Assembly: GCA_023052935.1 (NCBI GenBank)
Contig: CM041293.1
Location: 151,837,474-151,901,473, forward strand
DNA from: Piezodorus guildinii
Lineage: Eukaryota; Arthropoda; Insecta; Hemiptera; Pentatomidae
Length of the DNA stretch: 64,000 nucleotides
Reading direction: 5' to 3'
Under the pieces are notes generated by a model. That model ran no database searches. It was not told the DNA's origin and was given only the letters and a program-made list of their open reading frames with translations. A program made the translations under genes and the position numbers. Positions 46,371 to 57,535 of this stretch are shown here, piece by piece. Numbering within the stretch: the stretch's first letter is position 1; each line of letters opens with the position of its first letter.

Positions 46371-46372
46371 CA

Positions 46373-46680
46373 GCGTGGCCTAGTGGATAGAGCAGTTGGC
46401 TACTGTTCCGCAGATCCAAGTTCGAATCCCGGATGAGGCAGAACATATTTTTTTTATTTTATTTCATCCGTGGAGCAAACCCTGGGGTATGGAGACCCTC
46501 CTGGGGCACACCCACACCCTATGGAGGGGATACCCAAAATCGGGGAAAAAAACTAACGGCCGAGCTTGATTCAGACCAAGTCACCTCCTTGCACGGTTAC
46601 ACGGTCGTTGGGGCTTGAAACAGTACAAATAGGTACTAACACTGGGACCCATCAAGTGTTGCAGAGGTACAGGTTTATAG
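46373..46680 (+). repeat. SINE-A, plus-strand copy
   Basis: Head 'cagcgtggcctagtggatag' and B-box-like 'caagttcgaatcccgg', then 'ggtatggagaccctcctggg' and the end 'gttgcagaggtacaggttta'. Diverged in the middle (a T-run replaces part of the body). The only plus-orientation copy in the window. Confidence 0.85.
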
Positions 46681-47460
46681 ATAAGTGTTACAGATTTTAT
46701 CTCATTAATTTCCTCGGGGCATCAGAAATTATATTCGACCTCGACACCCTAGTAAGAATTAATTAGCAACATGTATTAGTAGTAAACATGCGCACAAATA
46801 TAATGAATATACGCTTGTAGTTAGGCCGTATTGCCTAAGGGTGCTACACGAAAGACATAAATCGGATTAAGGCTTTTTGCCACGTACTCATGGTGTTTTA
46901 AAGCGATTCTTAAAATTACTTTGCTTGCTAGTAATGTATCGGTTGTGTAGAGTATAATTATAATCAGTAGCTTCTACTCATTCCTACTTTCATTATTAAA
47001 ATTTTCTCATTGCATTATTTTAGACTACCGAAAACACATGTTTAAATGGGAGCATGCTTCACAAATATTGGATTCTTTTGACATTGAATGAGTTTTATAG
47101 GTTTTGAGATATTCGAAAACCGATTTTTTAAAGATGTAGGTTATATGTTTTTTCAATAACTTGGAGGAAAAATTTTACCTTTAAAATTTTAACTAAATAG
47201 ATATTGCTTTTTAAAGATACTGCTATCACAAAATGCATCAGAGAATGCTAACTTTCATTTATTGGGTTGTAAAATAGGATTGTAGGGTTATTCATTATTT
47301 TAGTGTAATTCTCTTTATCTTTTTAAATTCATCTTCACTTTATCAATAATGTTTAAGTATTCTAAAAAAAGGATTAGTTAAGGTGCTTTTGAGCATCAGT
47401 TTTAACCTATATTACCATATTTAAATGGTATTTTGATTCCTCGAAATTTTAAAACAACAA
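46681..47460. other. No recognised feature
   Basis: AT-rich sequence without frames or known repeats. Confidence 0.35.
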
Positions 47461-47462
47461 TT

Positions 47463-47985
47463 TTTTTTTTTAAGTAAAATTACTATCTGTCCCAATTTGG
47501 ACATCAATAGTAGTGGCGAAAGATATCATACATACTACATTCATGCGATATTTACACGCCATAAAATTACAATAAAATATATATACAATAATGAATCAAT
47601 ACAATAAATTCAAGCAATCACTCATACCTATATACACATACACACACTCATACATACATCACATTGAGTGGAGAATCTAGCCAGTGCTAGAACTCCAATA
47701 TATTTACAAAAGGTCGCAGGGCCACTGCCGTTTCAACCTTCTAGGTGGGTTGTATAGATGAGTGGAGCTGGATACGGATTGAGCTAGAGGATTAGGATGA
47801 TGAATGAGGTTTTGGTGGAATTTGGATAATTTACATGGAATTAGGTCTGAAATAAATCGAACATAAAGGTCGTGGTGCAAGGTATTGTTGGAGACATAAT
47901 AAGGAGCATTTGCTATTGTATGGAGGACTTTGGATTGAAAGGATTGAATGCGTTTGATGGTCCAGATTGCGCAAAATAGGAGAAA
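47463..47985 (-). pseudogene. Jockey LINE 3' end, subfamily 2
   Basis: Frame 47704-48003 reads IQSFQSKVLHTIANAPYYVS, then KLSKFHQNLIHHPNPLAQSV and, at the end, RRLKRQWPCDLL and stop. It is closely related to 58703-58990. The 3' UTR extends to 47463; about 20 nt before the end sits a TGTCC caattt GGACA hairpin. 5'-truncated and RT-less. Confidence 0.85.
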
Positions 47986-48009
47986 AAAATTCATTTTCGT
48001 CATTTAATG

Positions 48010-48245
48010 ATTTTTTTAATAATCTGAAAAGAAAAATCCGCTGTACTGTCCATTAAGAAAAAGTTTAGTGTATATGGTGTGGTGCCTTAAGAGGAAGCAC
48101 GGTCGATGAGTGGTTTGCTCGGTTCCAAACCGGACATTTTGACTTGGAAGACACATAGAGGGTCGTCCTTCAACTGTTGATGATATTCGGTCCATGTGCA
48201 AGCATTATTGATCAAAAATATTTATTTTTTGATTAAATAACCCAA
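48010..48245 (+). pseudogene. Mariner transposase N-terminal relic
   Basis: A plus-strand frame reads VDEWFARFQTGHFDLEDT, stop, which matches the mariner helix-turn-helix region (family 'TV..WF.RF..GDFDLED..RSGRP'). A frame break and the words 'gtcgtccttcaactgttgat' correspond to the next motif (GRPSTVDD). No catalytic part or TIR was identified. It sits right next to the Jockey fragment, in the opposite orientation. Confidence 0.75.
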
Positions 48246-48254
48246 TCTAAATTG

Positions 48255-48310
48255 ACTAAATATATATATATTGAATATTATATATATAATAATATATATA
48301 TATATATAAT
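48255..48310. repeat. TA-rich simple repeat
   Basis: Imperfect TATATA / TAATATAT units. Confidence 0.85.
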
Positions 48311-48685
48311 AAGAATCTGCAGTTTTTATTAAAATTATCAGTACAAAAACTCGACAAACATATTTTAGAACCGAATATAAATACAGATAAAGAATTTTTA
48401 GTTTTATAATGCAAAACCATCCAAAATTATTATCATTATTAATAACAGTACTTCGTAAAATTCTATATCGTAGAGTGATATTGAGAGAGAGGTTTTGGTA
48501 TAATACGTCTAAGAAATGAAAGAGGTAGGATTATTTACAGAGTAGCGATTAAGCTGGACCAGTGGATATGATATGAGTGCCCGATGAAGCCATTTTGCGA
48601 TTTTCCATTCTGGGTATTACCTTTAATCGGATTTTCCACATGTCTGCTTTCCACACGCTCTCTAGCTGCCAGATATATAAAGATG
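48311..48685. other. No recognised feature
   Basis: AT-rich sequence between two simple repeats; nothing identified. Confidence 0.3.
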
Positions 48686-48687
48686 TA

Positions 48688-48700
48688 AATTTATATATAT

Positions 48701-48784
<84 letters not shown>

Positions 48785-48790
48785 TACATA
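48688..48790. repeat. (TA)n/(CA)n microsatellite
   Basis: A TA run with periodic 'taata' interruptions ending in a short CA run. Confidence 0.95.
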
Positions 48791-48794
48791 TTCT

Positions 48795-49155
48795 TAAAAC
48801 AATTTTTATTGAGTGATATTACAATCTGTCCTAATTAGGACATTTATAATAGTGATCAAGAACAACTTTTATACAAAATATACATATAGTGTATTAAATG
48901 ATATATTGGTCAATTATTAAATTTCATATTTATACTTATTTTTTTTAGGGTGTGAATGAACTACCCAGCGGTAGAACTTCCATATTTATTTAAGTAAGTA
49001 GATCCCGAGGCCTCGGAAGGTTGTCAGGAATATGTGAGGTTGATAAGTTGGAATTTGGAATCAAAACTGGAGGATATTAAGGTCGGGTGATTTTATTTGA
49101 GACGAAATAAATAGCATTTAGAATTTTGCAAAGGATTTTGGATTGCAAGGATTCA
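48795..49155 (-). repeat. Jockey LINE 3' end, subfamily 2, decayed
   Basis: The 3' terminus shows 'tttttattgagtgatattac' followed by the hairpin TGTCC taatta GGACA (48826-48841). Further right, 'gaaggttgtcaggaat' and 'aaaggattttggattgcaag' match Jockey copies. No readable frame is left. Confidence 0.65.
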
Positions 49156-49389
49156 TATTTATATTATTTTTTTGATTTTTGGACAAATATTAACACAGTT
49201 ATATTATCGGTTAGACGCCAATTTCTTATAGTTGGAAATAATTGGGAGTCAGTTTTTTAAAAAATATTTAAAGACTGACTCCCGATTATTACCGACTATA
49301 ATAGTTTCTAAAGTCGACTATACATCCTCAATATAGTTCTTAATTTCTATTTATCTGCTTACATATATTTTCTGCCATAACAATTAATT

Positions 49390-49680
49390 TGTTTCTTTAT
49401 TCATTTAACGTCACTTTATGCTACTGTGTCTAATCGGACGATGCTACAGTGGATATCCTAAACTTTGCCTATCCAGGTTTTATTAGGATAGGGATCTTTA
49501 ATGAGTACCTGATGCCGCACAGGCTCGGGACCACCTTTTAACGTTCCCTTTGAAGGACGGTATAACTAAGGATTTTTTACTCCCATTAAAAAAAACCTAG
49601 AATCACCTGCTGGTTAGAGCCTGTTGCCTTTGGGGGGCATAGAGGCAGTTATACTAGCCACGTAGCTACAAGTGATCCCA
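49390..49680 (-). repeat. SINE-C, near full length
   Basis: Very similar to 21677-21965, including 'atttaacgtcactttatgct', 'gatagggatctttaatgag', 'gcacaggctcgggacc' and a head containing minus-strand 'gggatcacttgtagctacgt'. Confidence 0.88.
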
Positions 49681-49694
49681 TGAATTTTACGTTA

Positions 49695-49860
49695 TTGATG
49701 ATAGAATCGCATGGGATAGAATCGGGACTCCCTTTTTACACAAGGGCAGCAAAACTAAGAATGTTTTACCGTCTTCCAAAAATCCTAGGGCTATCCGTGA
49801 CCTTGAGCATAGCAGGCCTATTATGCAGGCCACTATGTTACAGGTGACCCATAACTATTG
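49695..49860 (-). repeat. SINE-C fragment
   Basis: Diverged head and upper body only: 'cgggactccc', 'actaagaatgttttac', 'ctatccgtgaccttgagcat' and minus-strand 'tgggtcacctgtaacatagt'. Placed tandemly after the previous copy. Confidence 0.6.
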
Positions 49861-51148
49861 ATTTGTCTCTTGTAAAAGATCAATTTTTTAAATACCTTAA
49901 AGTCCTAACAAGAATTTACTACTATCAGTAACAAACACTATCTATTTTTTTTTTACTAAAATTGTTTGTTTAAAGTAAGAATTCAGGTTTAGGTTTTATT
50001 TAGGCTTGGTAAATAAAAGATTTTAATAAGTTGAAACTTGGTGACCCCGCAGTCCAGACAGAACAGTTTAAAGAATTCATGCCAGTTGTTGAAATTTTCA
50101 GGTTTCGAATATGCAGTATGAATATTTTATGGAAACAATTTCCTTCCTTTTTTCCACAAAACAATTCTACAATTAATTTTTTTATAATACAATTGTGATT
50201 CGTATACATTTTATTACCCGTTAGATGAAATTAGAGTCTATTAAATAAAATAGTTTATTCATCAATAAAATTATAATAATGGTGAGATATATTTTTATTA
50301 AAATAAATGATCCTCAATGTTTTTTTTATAATATTCAGCAGATCATCTCCTCTAGCCTCAATTATCTTTTTATATAACTTATTTTTTGTTACCGTAGGGT
50401 ATTTTTTCCACACATCTGTTTCAGAACAATTTATCTTTTTTTCAATTTTACTCAATACACTTTTAAATATTAAAAAAAAATAAATAAATACAATTTTTTT
50501 ATTTTTTATTATCTTCTTTATTGTACAACAAACAAGTAGCAAATTTTAAAAACAAAGAATAGATCATACATTTACAGGATCATTTCGTTATTAACGTTAT
50601 TAAAGGCAGGATATTTCAGCAGCATTTTATTAAACCTAATACAAAAAGGACAATTTGAGTCGATTCAAGACATCATAATATATAATTAAAAGCTTCGGAA
50701 AATCTTTTAGAAAACGCTCATTTATATTTTATTGCATGTAACATTTTATTGATGAATCATCCGACAGCTACATATAACGACCTCATTTATTGAATATACA
50801 TGTATATATCACTAAACAAGTCGATACATATAGAAACATAGATATGTAATAAATTATGACCTGTTTTTATGGAAAATTTGGATTCTGAAGAGGAGTTTCA
50901 AAATTTGTAATATCCACACAGGTTTATGTAAGACAATAGTCTGCTCAAATTGTAGGTAAATTTGTAATAACTTATTTTATGTTTATACATAACCTTAAAA
51001 AAATGTGAATTCTATTTAAGACGTTAATTTTTCTTAATTGTATATCTGTTAATTGTGAATACTATGCATTCTCAATTTTTTTTTTAAATCTTTTCTCCCT
51101 AAAATTATCATTATCTACCAATTATTGTATACGAAATAGAATATTATA
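49861..51148. other. No recognised gene
   Basis: A 95-codon minus-strand frame at 50255-50542 contains a hydrophobic stretch and a Lys/Ile-rich tail with KKYPTVTKNKLYKKIIEA. I do not recognise it, and its composition follows the AT bias. The rest is featureless. Confidence 0.3.
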
Positions 51149-51149
51149 T

Positions 51150-51210
51150 TTGTTTTTCACTGTTAGGACATGAATATGAGAATAAATTCTCGAAACGTAG
51201 CTTCAAAAAA
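51150..51210 (+). repeat. GAAACG-box repeat, copy 2
   Basis: Shares 'tttttcactgttaggacatg' with 21996-22050. Here GAGAAT aa ATTCTC forms a perfect 6-bp stem directly before GAAACGTAG. The CUGANGA half is not conserved. Confidence 0.45.
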
Positions 51211-51419
51211 ATTGCTTATTTTTGATTATTGTTGATATTGACTGAACTTCAAGACCCGTATATACAATAACTTAAATTTATCATACAAGGAGTATATATA
51301 TATATATATTCGAATTTTCAACTGAGTGTCCAAAATTGTAAGATTATTATCTTATCTAAATTATAATCAAAGTTATAATTAGTCAAAGTCACTGCTAAAA
51401 AACAAAAAAAAAACAAAAC

Positions 51420-51592
51420 AATAAATTATCTCTACAACCCATGAAGGGTCGTGGGCTCAGTACATTGAGATTTGTATCGTTTCGAGGCCAACGGCAGTGA
51501 AATGAAGTGATTAGATTTCTCCCCAATTTGGTTTACCCACTTTAAAGAGGATGGGTCTTCCCCGAGAGGGTCTTCATATCCTTGTTAAAGTC
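51420..51592 (-). repeat. SINE-A 3' fragment
   Basis: 'ctacaacccatgaagggtcg', 'gaggccaacggcagtgaaatg' and 'gagagggtcttcatatcc' match the 3' half of SINE-A. The tRNA-like head is absent. Confidence 0.75.
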
Positions 51593-51869
51593 ACTGTTGA
51601 AAAACATTTTTTTAAAACCTTATCTTTTAGCTTAAGGCATCGAAAGTTAAGTTATTCAACTTTGTCGCATGACATGTAGTTATTTAGGTATCTCTCCTAA
51701 ATTGCTTAATTTACACTTGATTTAACTATTTTTTTCATCCATATCCTCCATCGATATCCTTTCTGTAGTTTTTGTTCACTTATAAGCAAAATATTTATGT
51801 GTTTGAATATAACATTCATTATAATATCAGTTCTTCAATGAAACTTTATGAATTTTATTAAACACACAC

Positions 51870-51917
<48 letters not shown>

Positions 51918-52418
51918 GACTTAAAAAAATGCTTAGAAAGTTGGTGTTTTAAAATAAATAAATGTAGGAATGAATGTATTTAAATGAATTACTACAAAAC
52001 ACTAAAGTAATGCACTTACGAGACACAACTTTAATTACTGCAATAAAGAGGACTAGAGCATTGAGACTGAAGAGTTAGATGTTATACAAACCATGAGAGT
52101 AACAATTAAGAACCTGGAAGGCTGGAGAAGTTCTGGAACATATACAAGGAGCAACAGCTGTTTAATAAGAGGTCTATGTCAGCGCACCTTACAGCTAGCA
52201 ATTAAACGCTTGATGGTTAGGTCGAGGGGATTAGAAATTGGGAGTAGGAAGTAGGATCCGAGAGAACGCCGAGGGGGGAATTCCTAGCTCATGTGAAGGC
52301 AATTCTTTAACAATAAGGTAGTGAGACAATGAGAATATATTGTAAAAGTATTATAAATAATTAAAAATATTTACTATATAAAATAGAAAACATTAAGATA
52401 GATTACATAAAACAGTTA
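51593..52418. other. No recognised gene; (CA)n(TA)n at 51865-51916
   Basis: A compound CA/TA microsatellite lies at 51865-51916. The less AT-rich patch at 52040-52320 is unidentified. Confidence 0.4.
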
Positions 52419-52419
52419 T

Positions 52420-52744
52420 AAAAAATGTGGTGCGTGCAACACACGACTTTCACTTACCTCCGTTTTAAAAATTGATTAAAGAATTTTCAAATACAGTTAA
52501 AGATAAAAATATGTGAAACTAATAAAGAATTAATTAAATTGAATTTATATAAAAACATGTGGATTATTAAATAATTTATATTATCATCTATGACAATCAG
52601 TTAGATTTATCGGCTTTTTCCCTTCTCTCCATTACTTTTTACAATTTTGTGTATAAGATTATGATTTCTCTAAAATCTTTAGCTTTCCAACGGTACATTA
52701 TAAGTCGAAATTACTGTTTTTATGTTCAAAAACACAAAAATTGA
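52420..52744 (-). repeat. Family E repeat, terminal third
   Basis: End 'cacgactttcacttacctcc' (52440), then 'attaattaaattgaattta', 'gttagatttatcggcttttt' and 'tctttagctttccaacggta' as in 2950-3200 (inverted). It ends where the L2-like fragment begins. Confidence 0.7.
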
Positions 52745-53060
52745 TTAATATTTTTGTAATGTTGGAAGGAATGGAGTTCCATAGGGAAGCGGACAGGATT
52801 ACGAATGATCTTTCGAAACCTGTGGATCGATGGGACGTTATATACAGAACTGAAGGCCGCGAACGGCTGTTTCGGGAGCGAATAGAGAATTTGAATTAAA
52901 GGAGATCCGAGATATAAAACGGACACCGGAATAGGATAACTTGGTAGAGGTAGGATGCTAGGAAGTACTTACGGCGGAAGGAAGGGTGAAGCTACTTCAG
53001 CTCTTCGTAAAATCGGGTGATAGAGGTGTCTGGATATTCCGGAGATGAAACGTATAAAGC
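52745..53060 (-). pseudogene. CR1/L2-like LINE C-terminal relic
   Basis: One minus-strand frame reads HPSFRRKYFLASYLYQVILF, stop, and after one shift HRSTGFERSFVILSASLWNS and IPSNI. This parallels LLPSIRIQYFLESYLYQTIN and HRTTIFDHSFIVRSTTLWNS of the 7780-8175 copy. Two stops and a frame break. Less AT-rich than its surroundings. Confidence 0.75.
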
Positions 53061-53683
53061 AAGTAAACATTCGTTGTAGTAAGTGTATTTAATGATGATA
53101 TTCATGGATAAAACGCTACTGAAAGCTTAACTGACCTATGTCAAATATATTTAAACAATGAACTTTGATTTTTTTGTCTCAGTTCATTTCTTCTGATATC
53201 GAACTAACTGTTCAAATACCATCTCCAAGTTGAGTTAGCCCTGTTCCAGACTTGACTTCTAACAGGAATATATCCTTAGGCGTAGTGGTAATTAAACCCG
53301 ATTCTCAGTAGCGCTGCTAAGGGAAGGTCCAAAGGTCAAATGGGAGATCGATGTAAATAAGGACTTAGTAAATCAATGTACACTAATGGTCAAGGGTGAG
53401 TATTATGTTCAGAAAAATATCCTTTACATCGCTTCTTACTTACGTTAATGTTAGCTTAATTAATTATAAGACGTAAAAAAAACATCCTAAAAGAAATGTT
53501 AAAGAGTTCGAAAGTTGTAATAATTTTAAAATATGTTTTTACAGTAATGTTTAGTGTTCCTGGTTGAGGATGAGAGGCGTGACAAGAATATAATGGCTGT
53601 TGAAAAATAAAAGAAAAACCATTGAGAGTTACAATGGGCTGAAGCTATGCTACGAACAGGGTGAAGAGTAAATAATCAAAAGG

Positions 53684-53685
<2 letters not shown>
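53061..53685. other. No recognised feature
   Basis: AT-rich sequence with no recognisable frame or repeat. Confidence 0.35.
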
Positions 53686-53689
<4 letters not shown>

Positions 53690-53767
<78 letters not shown>

Positions 53768-53790
53768 GAGAGATAGATAGAGAGAGAGAG
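53690..53790. repeat. (TA)n(CA)n(GA)n compound microsatellite
   Basis: A TA run (53690-53760) is followed by CACACA, GATA and GA units. It directly abuts the (AGATT)n tail of the LINE. Confidence 0.92.
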
Positions 53791-54178
53791 AGATTAGATT
53801 AGATTAGATTAGATTTTTATTGTCTTAGGGCCTGAGGCCCTTTCTTACAGACAAAGTAATAATTTTTACAATAATTAATGTGCCAAAAAAAAAAAAAAAA
53901 AAAAAAAAAGACAGTTTTAAACAATACATATATAACCCTTTTTTTTTTTTCTTTTTAAATAAACATAAAACAGTAAAGATTTTAAACTATACAAAAAGAA
54001 AATATTAATTATAATAAACAAAATTTATGTAGACTATTTAAAATAAAATAAAATAAATATTAATGATAATAATAACTAACACTGAGGGAAGAGATTAAGG
54101 AAAAACAATCAAATAAAGTAAAAGGAACAAAGGGATATTGGAAAGGGAAAGGAAGCATCTCCATGTTTGCTCAGAGCC
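53791..54178 (-). repeat. 3' UTR and (AATCT)n tail of the long LINE
   Basis: In minus sense, the UTR after the stop is AT-rich with an A-tract (T-tract in sense) at 53886-53909. It ends with a perfect GGGCCT/AGGCCC hairpin (53829-53841), 'aagacaataaaaa' and about five AATCT units (53792-53815). A hairpin followed by a short tandem-unit tail is the CR1/L2-type 3' end. Confidence 0.85.
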
Positions 54179-56425
54179 TCAAGGTGCACTCGACGAGTCT
54201 GCCTCAAAGAGTAGTCGAAGGCAAGCCTTACGGAAAGAGGATGAAAACCTGACTTCCACCGGTAGCTGGTTGAGCTCTCTCGCTGCCGCGGCGTGGAAAG
54301 AATTCCTCAAGGCCTCAGTTCTGCAAGCAGGTAACTGGAATACGCCCTGCAACCTCTCACTCCGCACCTCAACAAACTCACGCCTTAGGATTTCTGGAAC
54401 TCCGGTATCAAGCACTTTACGGGCTAGGCACATTAAATTGAGGCGGCGATATTCTTTTGCTCGAAGCCAACCTAACTCCTTTATAAGTGGACTTATATGT
54501 TGGTCCCTTTTAATACCAAATATAAATCGGATAGCTGCGTTGAGCGCTCTCTGTATCCTGTAGTCCTCAGCTTCCGATATATCTATATACACGGAGTCAC
54601 AATACCATATTAGTGGGCGTACCAGTGCTGAGATTATTTTTCGCTTGGCATCGGCTGGCAATAGCCGTTTCCACCGTGAGAGGGAATGCAAGACACCGTA
54701 GACTCGGCTCACCACCAGTCCAGCATGATCGCGCCATGACAAGGATGTGTTAATAATCACACCTAGGAGTTTCATTTTGTCACAACGTGGGACAACCTGA
54801 TCGTGAATCACCAGTGGAGGCAGCGCGATGTCTTTTTCAGCCTTTACTACCAGTTTTGGGCTGCCAATCAGCATCCAGCGAGACTTCCGGGCGTTGAGGT
54901 GAAATCTATTAGTGCGGGCCCAGAGCTGAACCCGGTCTAGATCATCATTAACCCGCTGCAGGGTAGAGACCATATCCTCAGGCAACGCAGATGCCCAAAT
55001 ACATATATCATCAGCAAACATATGAATTCTGCAATGCCTGAGTGTATGAGCTATATCGTTGACATAACCCAGGAATAGTAGTGGTCCCAGAACCGAACCC
55101 TGTGGTACACCACAGCTACATTCCATCCATCCAGACACGTCACTTATAGTCTTTACTTGCTGTAGTCGTCTAGTAAGGTATGACTTGAGCCATTGCAAGA
55201 CTGGTTCACCGACACCAAAGCTACCGAACTTCTTTAAAAGCGTGGCACGGTCGACCGAATCGAAAGCCCTTGTAAAATCTAATGATGTGAATACAGTTAT
55301 CATTCGATCGTCCATAGCTCTTCTTATATCAGTTAAAATTGTGTGAAGTGCAGTGCAAGTGCTGTGTCCTTGTCTGAATCCCGATTGGTGTGGTGACAAT
55401 AAATAGTTGTCCTCCAGGAATTTTCTCAGATCCCTCTCAACTATCCTTTCAAGAATTTTGGATAGAACAGGCAAGACTGCGATCGGGCGGTAATCTGATG
55501 GTTCTTTAGGCTTTGACTTTTTAGGAATCGGTCTGACGATAGCTCGTTTCCACGCCTCAGGAAACCTGTATTGCCGCAAGGATGCATTTAAAATATTGGC
55601 AATCACTTTATTGTTATTAACCTTGCCTAACATAGCTTTAGATATTCCATCGTCACCAGTCGCACCAGAATTTACCCTACTCAAACTCCAGGCCACATCT
55701 TCTTCGCAGATCTCTTCAAACATGAGGTCATCAACATGTTCATTAGTAGGTAAACATATATTAATCTGTTGCCCTTGGTCAAGAGGGTGAGATGCAAAGA
55801 ACTGGTTTAGATCATCAAGGTTACATTGGACATCTTCTTCATTTTTCTTTGTCTCGATGATTCTATGGTTCCTTAATAGTTTCCACACCTCGGCGGGAGC
55901 ACAACCGTTTAAACTTTCAGACAGGCACTTTCTTTTGGCGTCTCGCATAGCTGTCTTTACCTGATTTTTATAGCGCCGGTACTGCGTCAAGTCTTCAATG
56001 GAACCACCTCTTGTCAACATCCAGAAAAAGAAGTCTCTTTTAGCCATCAAGGATTTGATATTCCCAGACATCCAGGGAGAGGGTCTTGTTTTTCGCCTTT
56101 TGTAGGTCTTCAATGGAGCGTGCCTGTCGAACAGCTCATTAAGTTTTGTTGTGAATATTTTGACCTTATCATTTACATCGTGGCTGTCAAACAACTCAGA
56201 CCAGTCAATCGTCGTGACATCCAGTTTAAAGACCTCTTGGTCTATGTTTTTCAGATTTCTACTCTGAGAAAGAGCAATCTTTCTTGGCTCAGGTCCCCTT
56301 TTATAGAGAACGAAGATAAGGTCGTGGGTCGAGATTCCTGGAACCTGCACCTGTCCGTGACGCTTCGCTTTGGATGGGTTTGACACCACAATGTGGTCTA
56401 TCCATGTCTCAGAGTCAACTGCCAT
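54179..56425 (-). CDS. LINE ORF2: 5'-truncated endonuclease plus full reverse transcriptase (CR1/L2 group)
   Basis: An open frame of 748 aa, the only long one here. Residues 1-40 are the end of an APE-type endonuclease (DHIVVSNPS; then STHDLIFV, the final His-Asp box). A linker follows, then the reverse transcriptase from about 290 to 560: RPIAVLPVLSKILERIVERD, QSGFRQGHST, SLDFTRAFDSVD (catalytic Asp383), GVPQGSVLGPLLF (about 439-451), FADD (470-473; catalytic Asp472 and Asp473). The C-terminus has HISPLIKELGWLRAKEYRRL, the 'TPLL..L.WL' box of CR1/L2 proteins, and ends SSSAP. All catalytic RT residues are present and there is no internal stop, so the copy is fairly young. Most of the endonuclease and all of ORF1 are missing: the start Met lies at the junction with a (GA)n tract, so it is a chance start. 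Retrotransposition in cis is not expected. It would act in a ribonucleoprotein copying its RNA at a nicked target. Confidence 0.92.
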   Translation of the reverse strand: MAVDSETWIDHIVVSNPSKAKRHGQVQVPGISTHDLIFVLYKRGPEPRKIALSQSRNLKNIDQEVFKLDVTTIDWSELFDSHDVNDKVKIFTTKLNELFDRHAPLKTYKRRKTRPSPWMSGNIKSLMAKRDFFFWMLTRGGSIEDLTQYRRYKNQVKTAMRDAKRKCLSESLNGCAPAEVWKLLRNHRIIETKKNEEDVQCNLDDLNQFFASHPLDQGQQINICLPTNEHVDDLMFEEICEEDVAWSLSRVNSGATGDDGISKAMLGKVNNNKVIANILNASLRQYRFPEAWKRAIVRPIPKKSKPKEPSDYRPIAVLPVLSKILERIVERDLRKFLEDNYLLSPHQSGFRQGHSTCTALHTILTDIRRAMDDRMITVFTSLDFTRAFDSVDRATLLKKFGSFGVGEPVLQWLKSYLTRRLQQVKTISDVSGWMECSCGVPQGSVLGPLLFLGYVNDIAHTLRHCRIHMFADDICIWASALPEDMVSTLQRVNDDLDRVQLWARTNRFHLNARKSRWMLIGSPKLVVKAEKDIALPPLVIHDQVVPRCDKMKLLGVIINTSLSWRDHAGLVVSRVYGVLHSLSRWKRLLPADAKRKIISALVRPLIWYCDSVYIDISEAEDYRIQRALNAAIRFIFGIKRDQHISPLIKELGWLRAKEYRRLNLMCLARKVLDTGVPEILRREFVEVRSERLQGVFQLPACRTEALRNSFHAAAARELNQLPVEVRFSSSFRKACLRLLFEADSSSAP

Positions 56426-56473
56426 AGTGTGAAAGAGAGAGAGAGAGAAAGTGTGAGAGAGAGAGAGAGAGAA
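56426..56473. repeat. (GA)n microsatellite at LINE 5' junction
   Basis: GA units with a few interruptions sit exactly at the truncated 5' end of the LINE ORF. Confidence 0.85.
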
Positions 56474-57053
56474 TATAATAGAATAGAGTTTATTATTGAC
56501 CTGTTACATTTAGGACCAAACTGGTCCTCTTTTACAATGAACAGGAATTGTATTTACATTTAATTTTACCTTGAGTCAGGTCATTTAAGACAGTATTTAC
56601 AATATATATATATTCCTAGTATTAATACTATCTAATGGTTAGAACATCATAAAAAAATAGAACATCCTATTTGGAATTAAAATTTAAAAAAAAAAAAATA
56701 AATAAAAGAAAATTTAACTCTCCATCATTATTTTCACATAAACGTTTCTAATACTCTTACATAAGCTATATACATTACAAACTTTAACAACACAAAATTT
56801 AAAATATAATATTTACAAATATTAGTTAAGTCTTTCTAATATAATAATATATTGTTATGAAACTTAAACTGATTTCTCATTTATTATTTTTCTTATATTT
56901 TTTTAATTGTTTCTAATGATTGGTTTAAATTAATTTTTTTATTGAACATATTTAATGTTCTACAAGAACTTACTTTGAATGATTTATTGAAAATCGATGT
57001 TTTATGTTTCGGAATCAGTAATGTATATTTAGATGCTTTATTATTCTATTATG

Positions 57054-57060
<7 letters not shown>
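56474..57060 (-). pseudogene. Second LINE 3' end (CR1-like C-terminus)
   Basis: In minus sense 57050-56880 reads YTLLIPKHKTSIFNKSFKVS, then SCRTLNMFNKKINLNQSLET and a stop. The pattern 'iPkhkT..f.kSFkv...r.lN' is that of CR1/L2-group C-termini. The UTR ends with a hairpin GGACC agttt GGTCC (56511-56525), 'aataataaactctattctat' and TATTC units (56474-56490). 5'-truncated at the (GA)n tract. Confidence 0.7.
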
Positions 57061-57367
<307 letters not shown>

Positions 57368-57424
57368 TACTATATTTATGAAGTAATGCTGCCCATAAAG
57401 TAATTTATAAAATGTGTTTTATTA

Positions 57425-57535
57425 AGCTTTGATAAAAGGAAGCAATACTTTCACATATTGTATGTTGTATATCATATTACGATCATGAAAATTTTCTAAT
57501 TCCATTTTTCACCGAAATGTGTCAAACAGCTGGTT
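57425..57535 (+). repeat. Family E repeat, short fragment
   Basis: 'agcaatactttcacatattg', 'gatcatgaaaattttctaat' and 'ccatttttcaccgaaat' recall the left end of family E. Confidence 0.45.

Noticed and set aside
50255..50542. 95-codon minus-strand frame
   Set aside because: Lys/Ile/Asn-rich as expected from AT bias; no motif.
54138..54563. 141-codon plus-strand frame
   Set aside because: It lies antisense to the LINE reverse transcriptase C-terminus and has no domain of its own.
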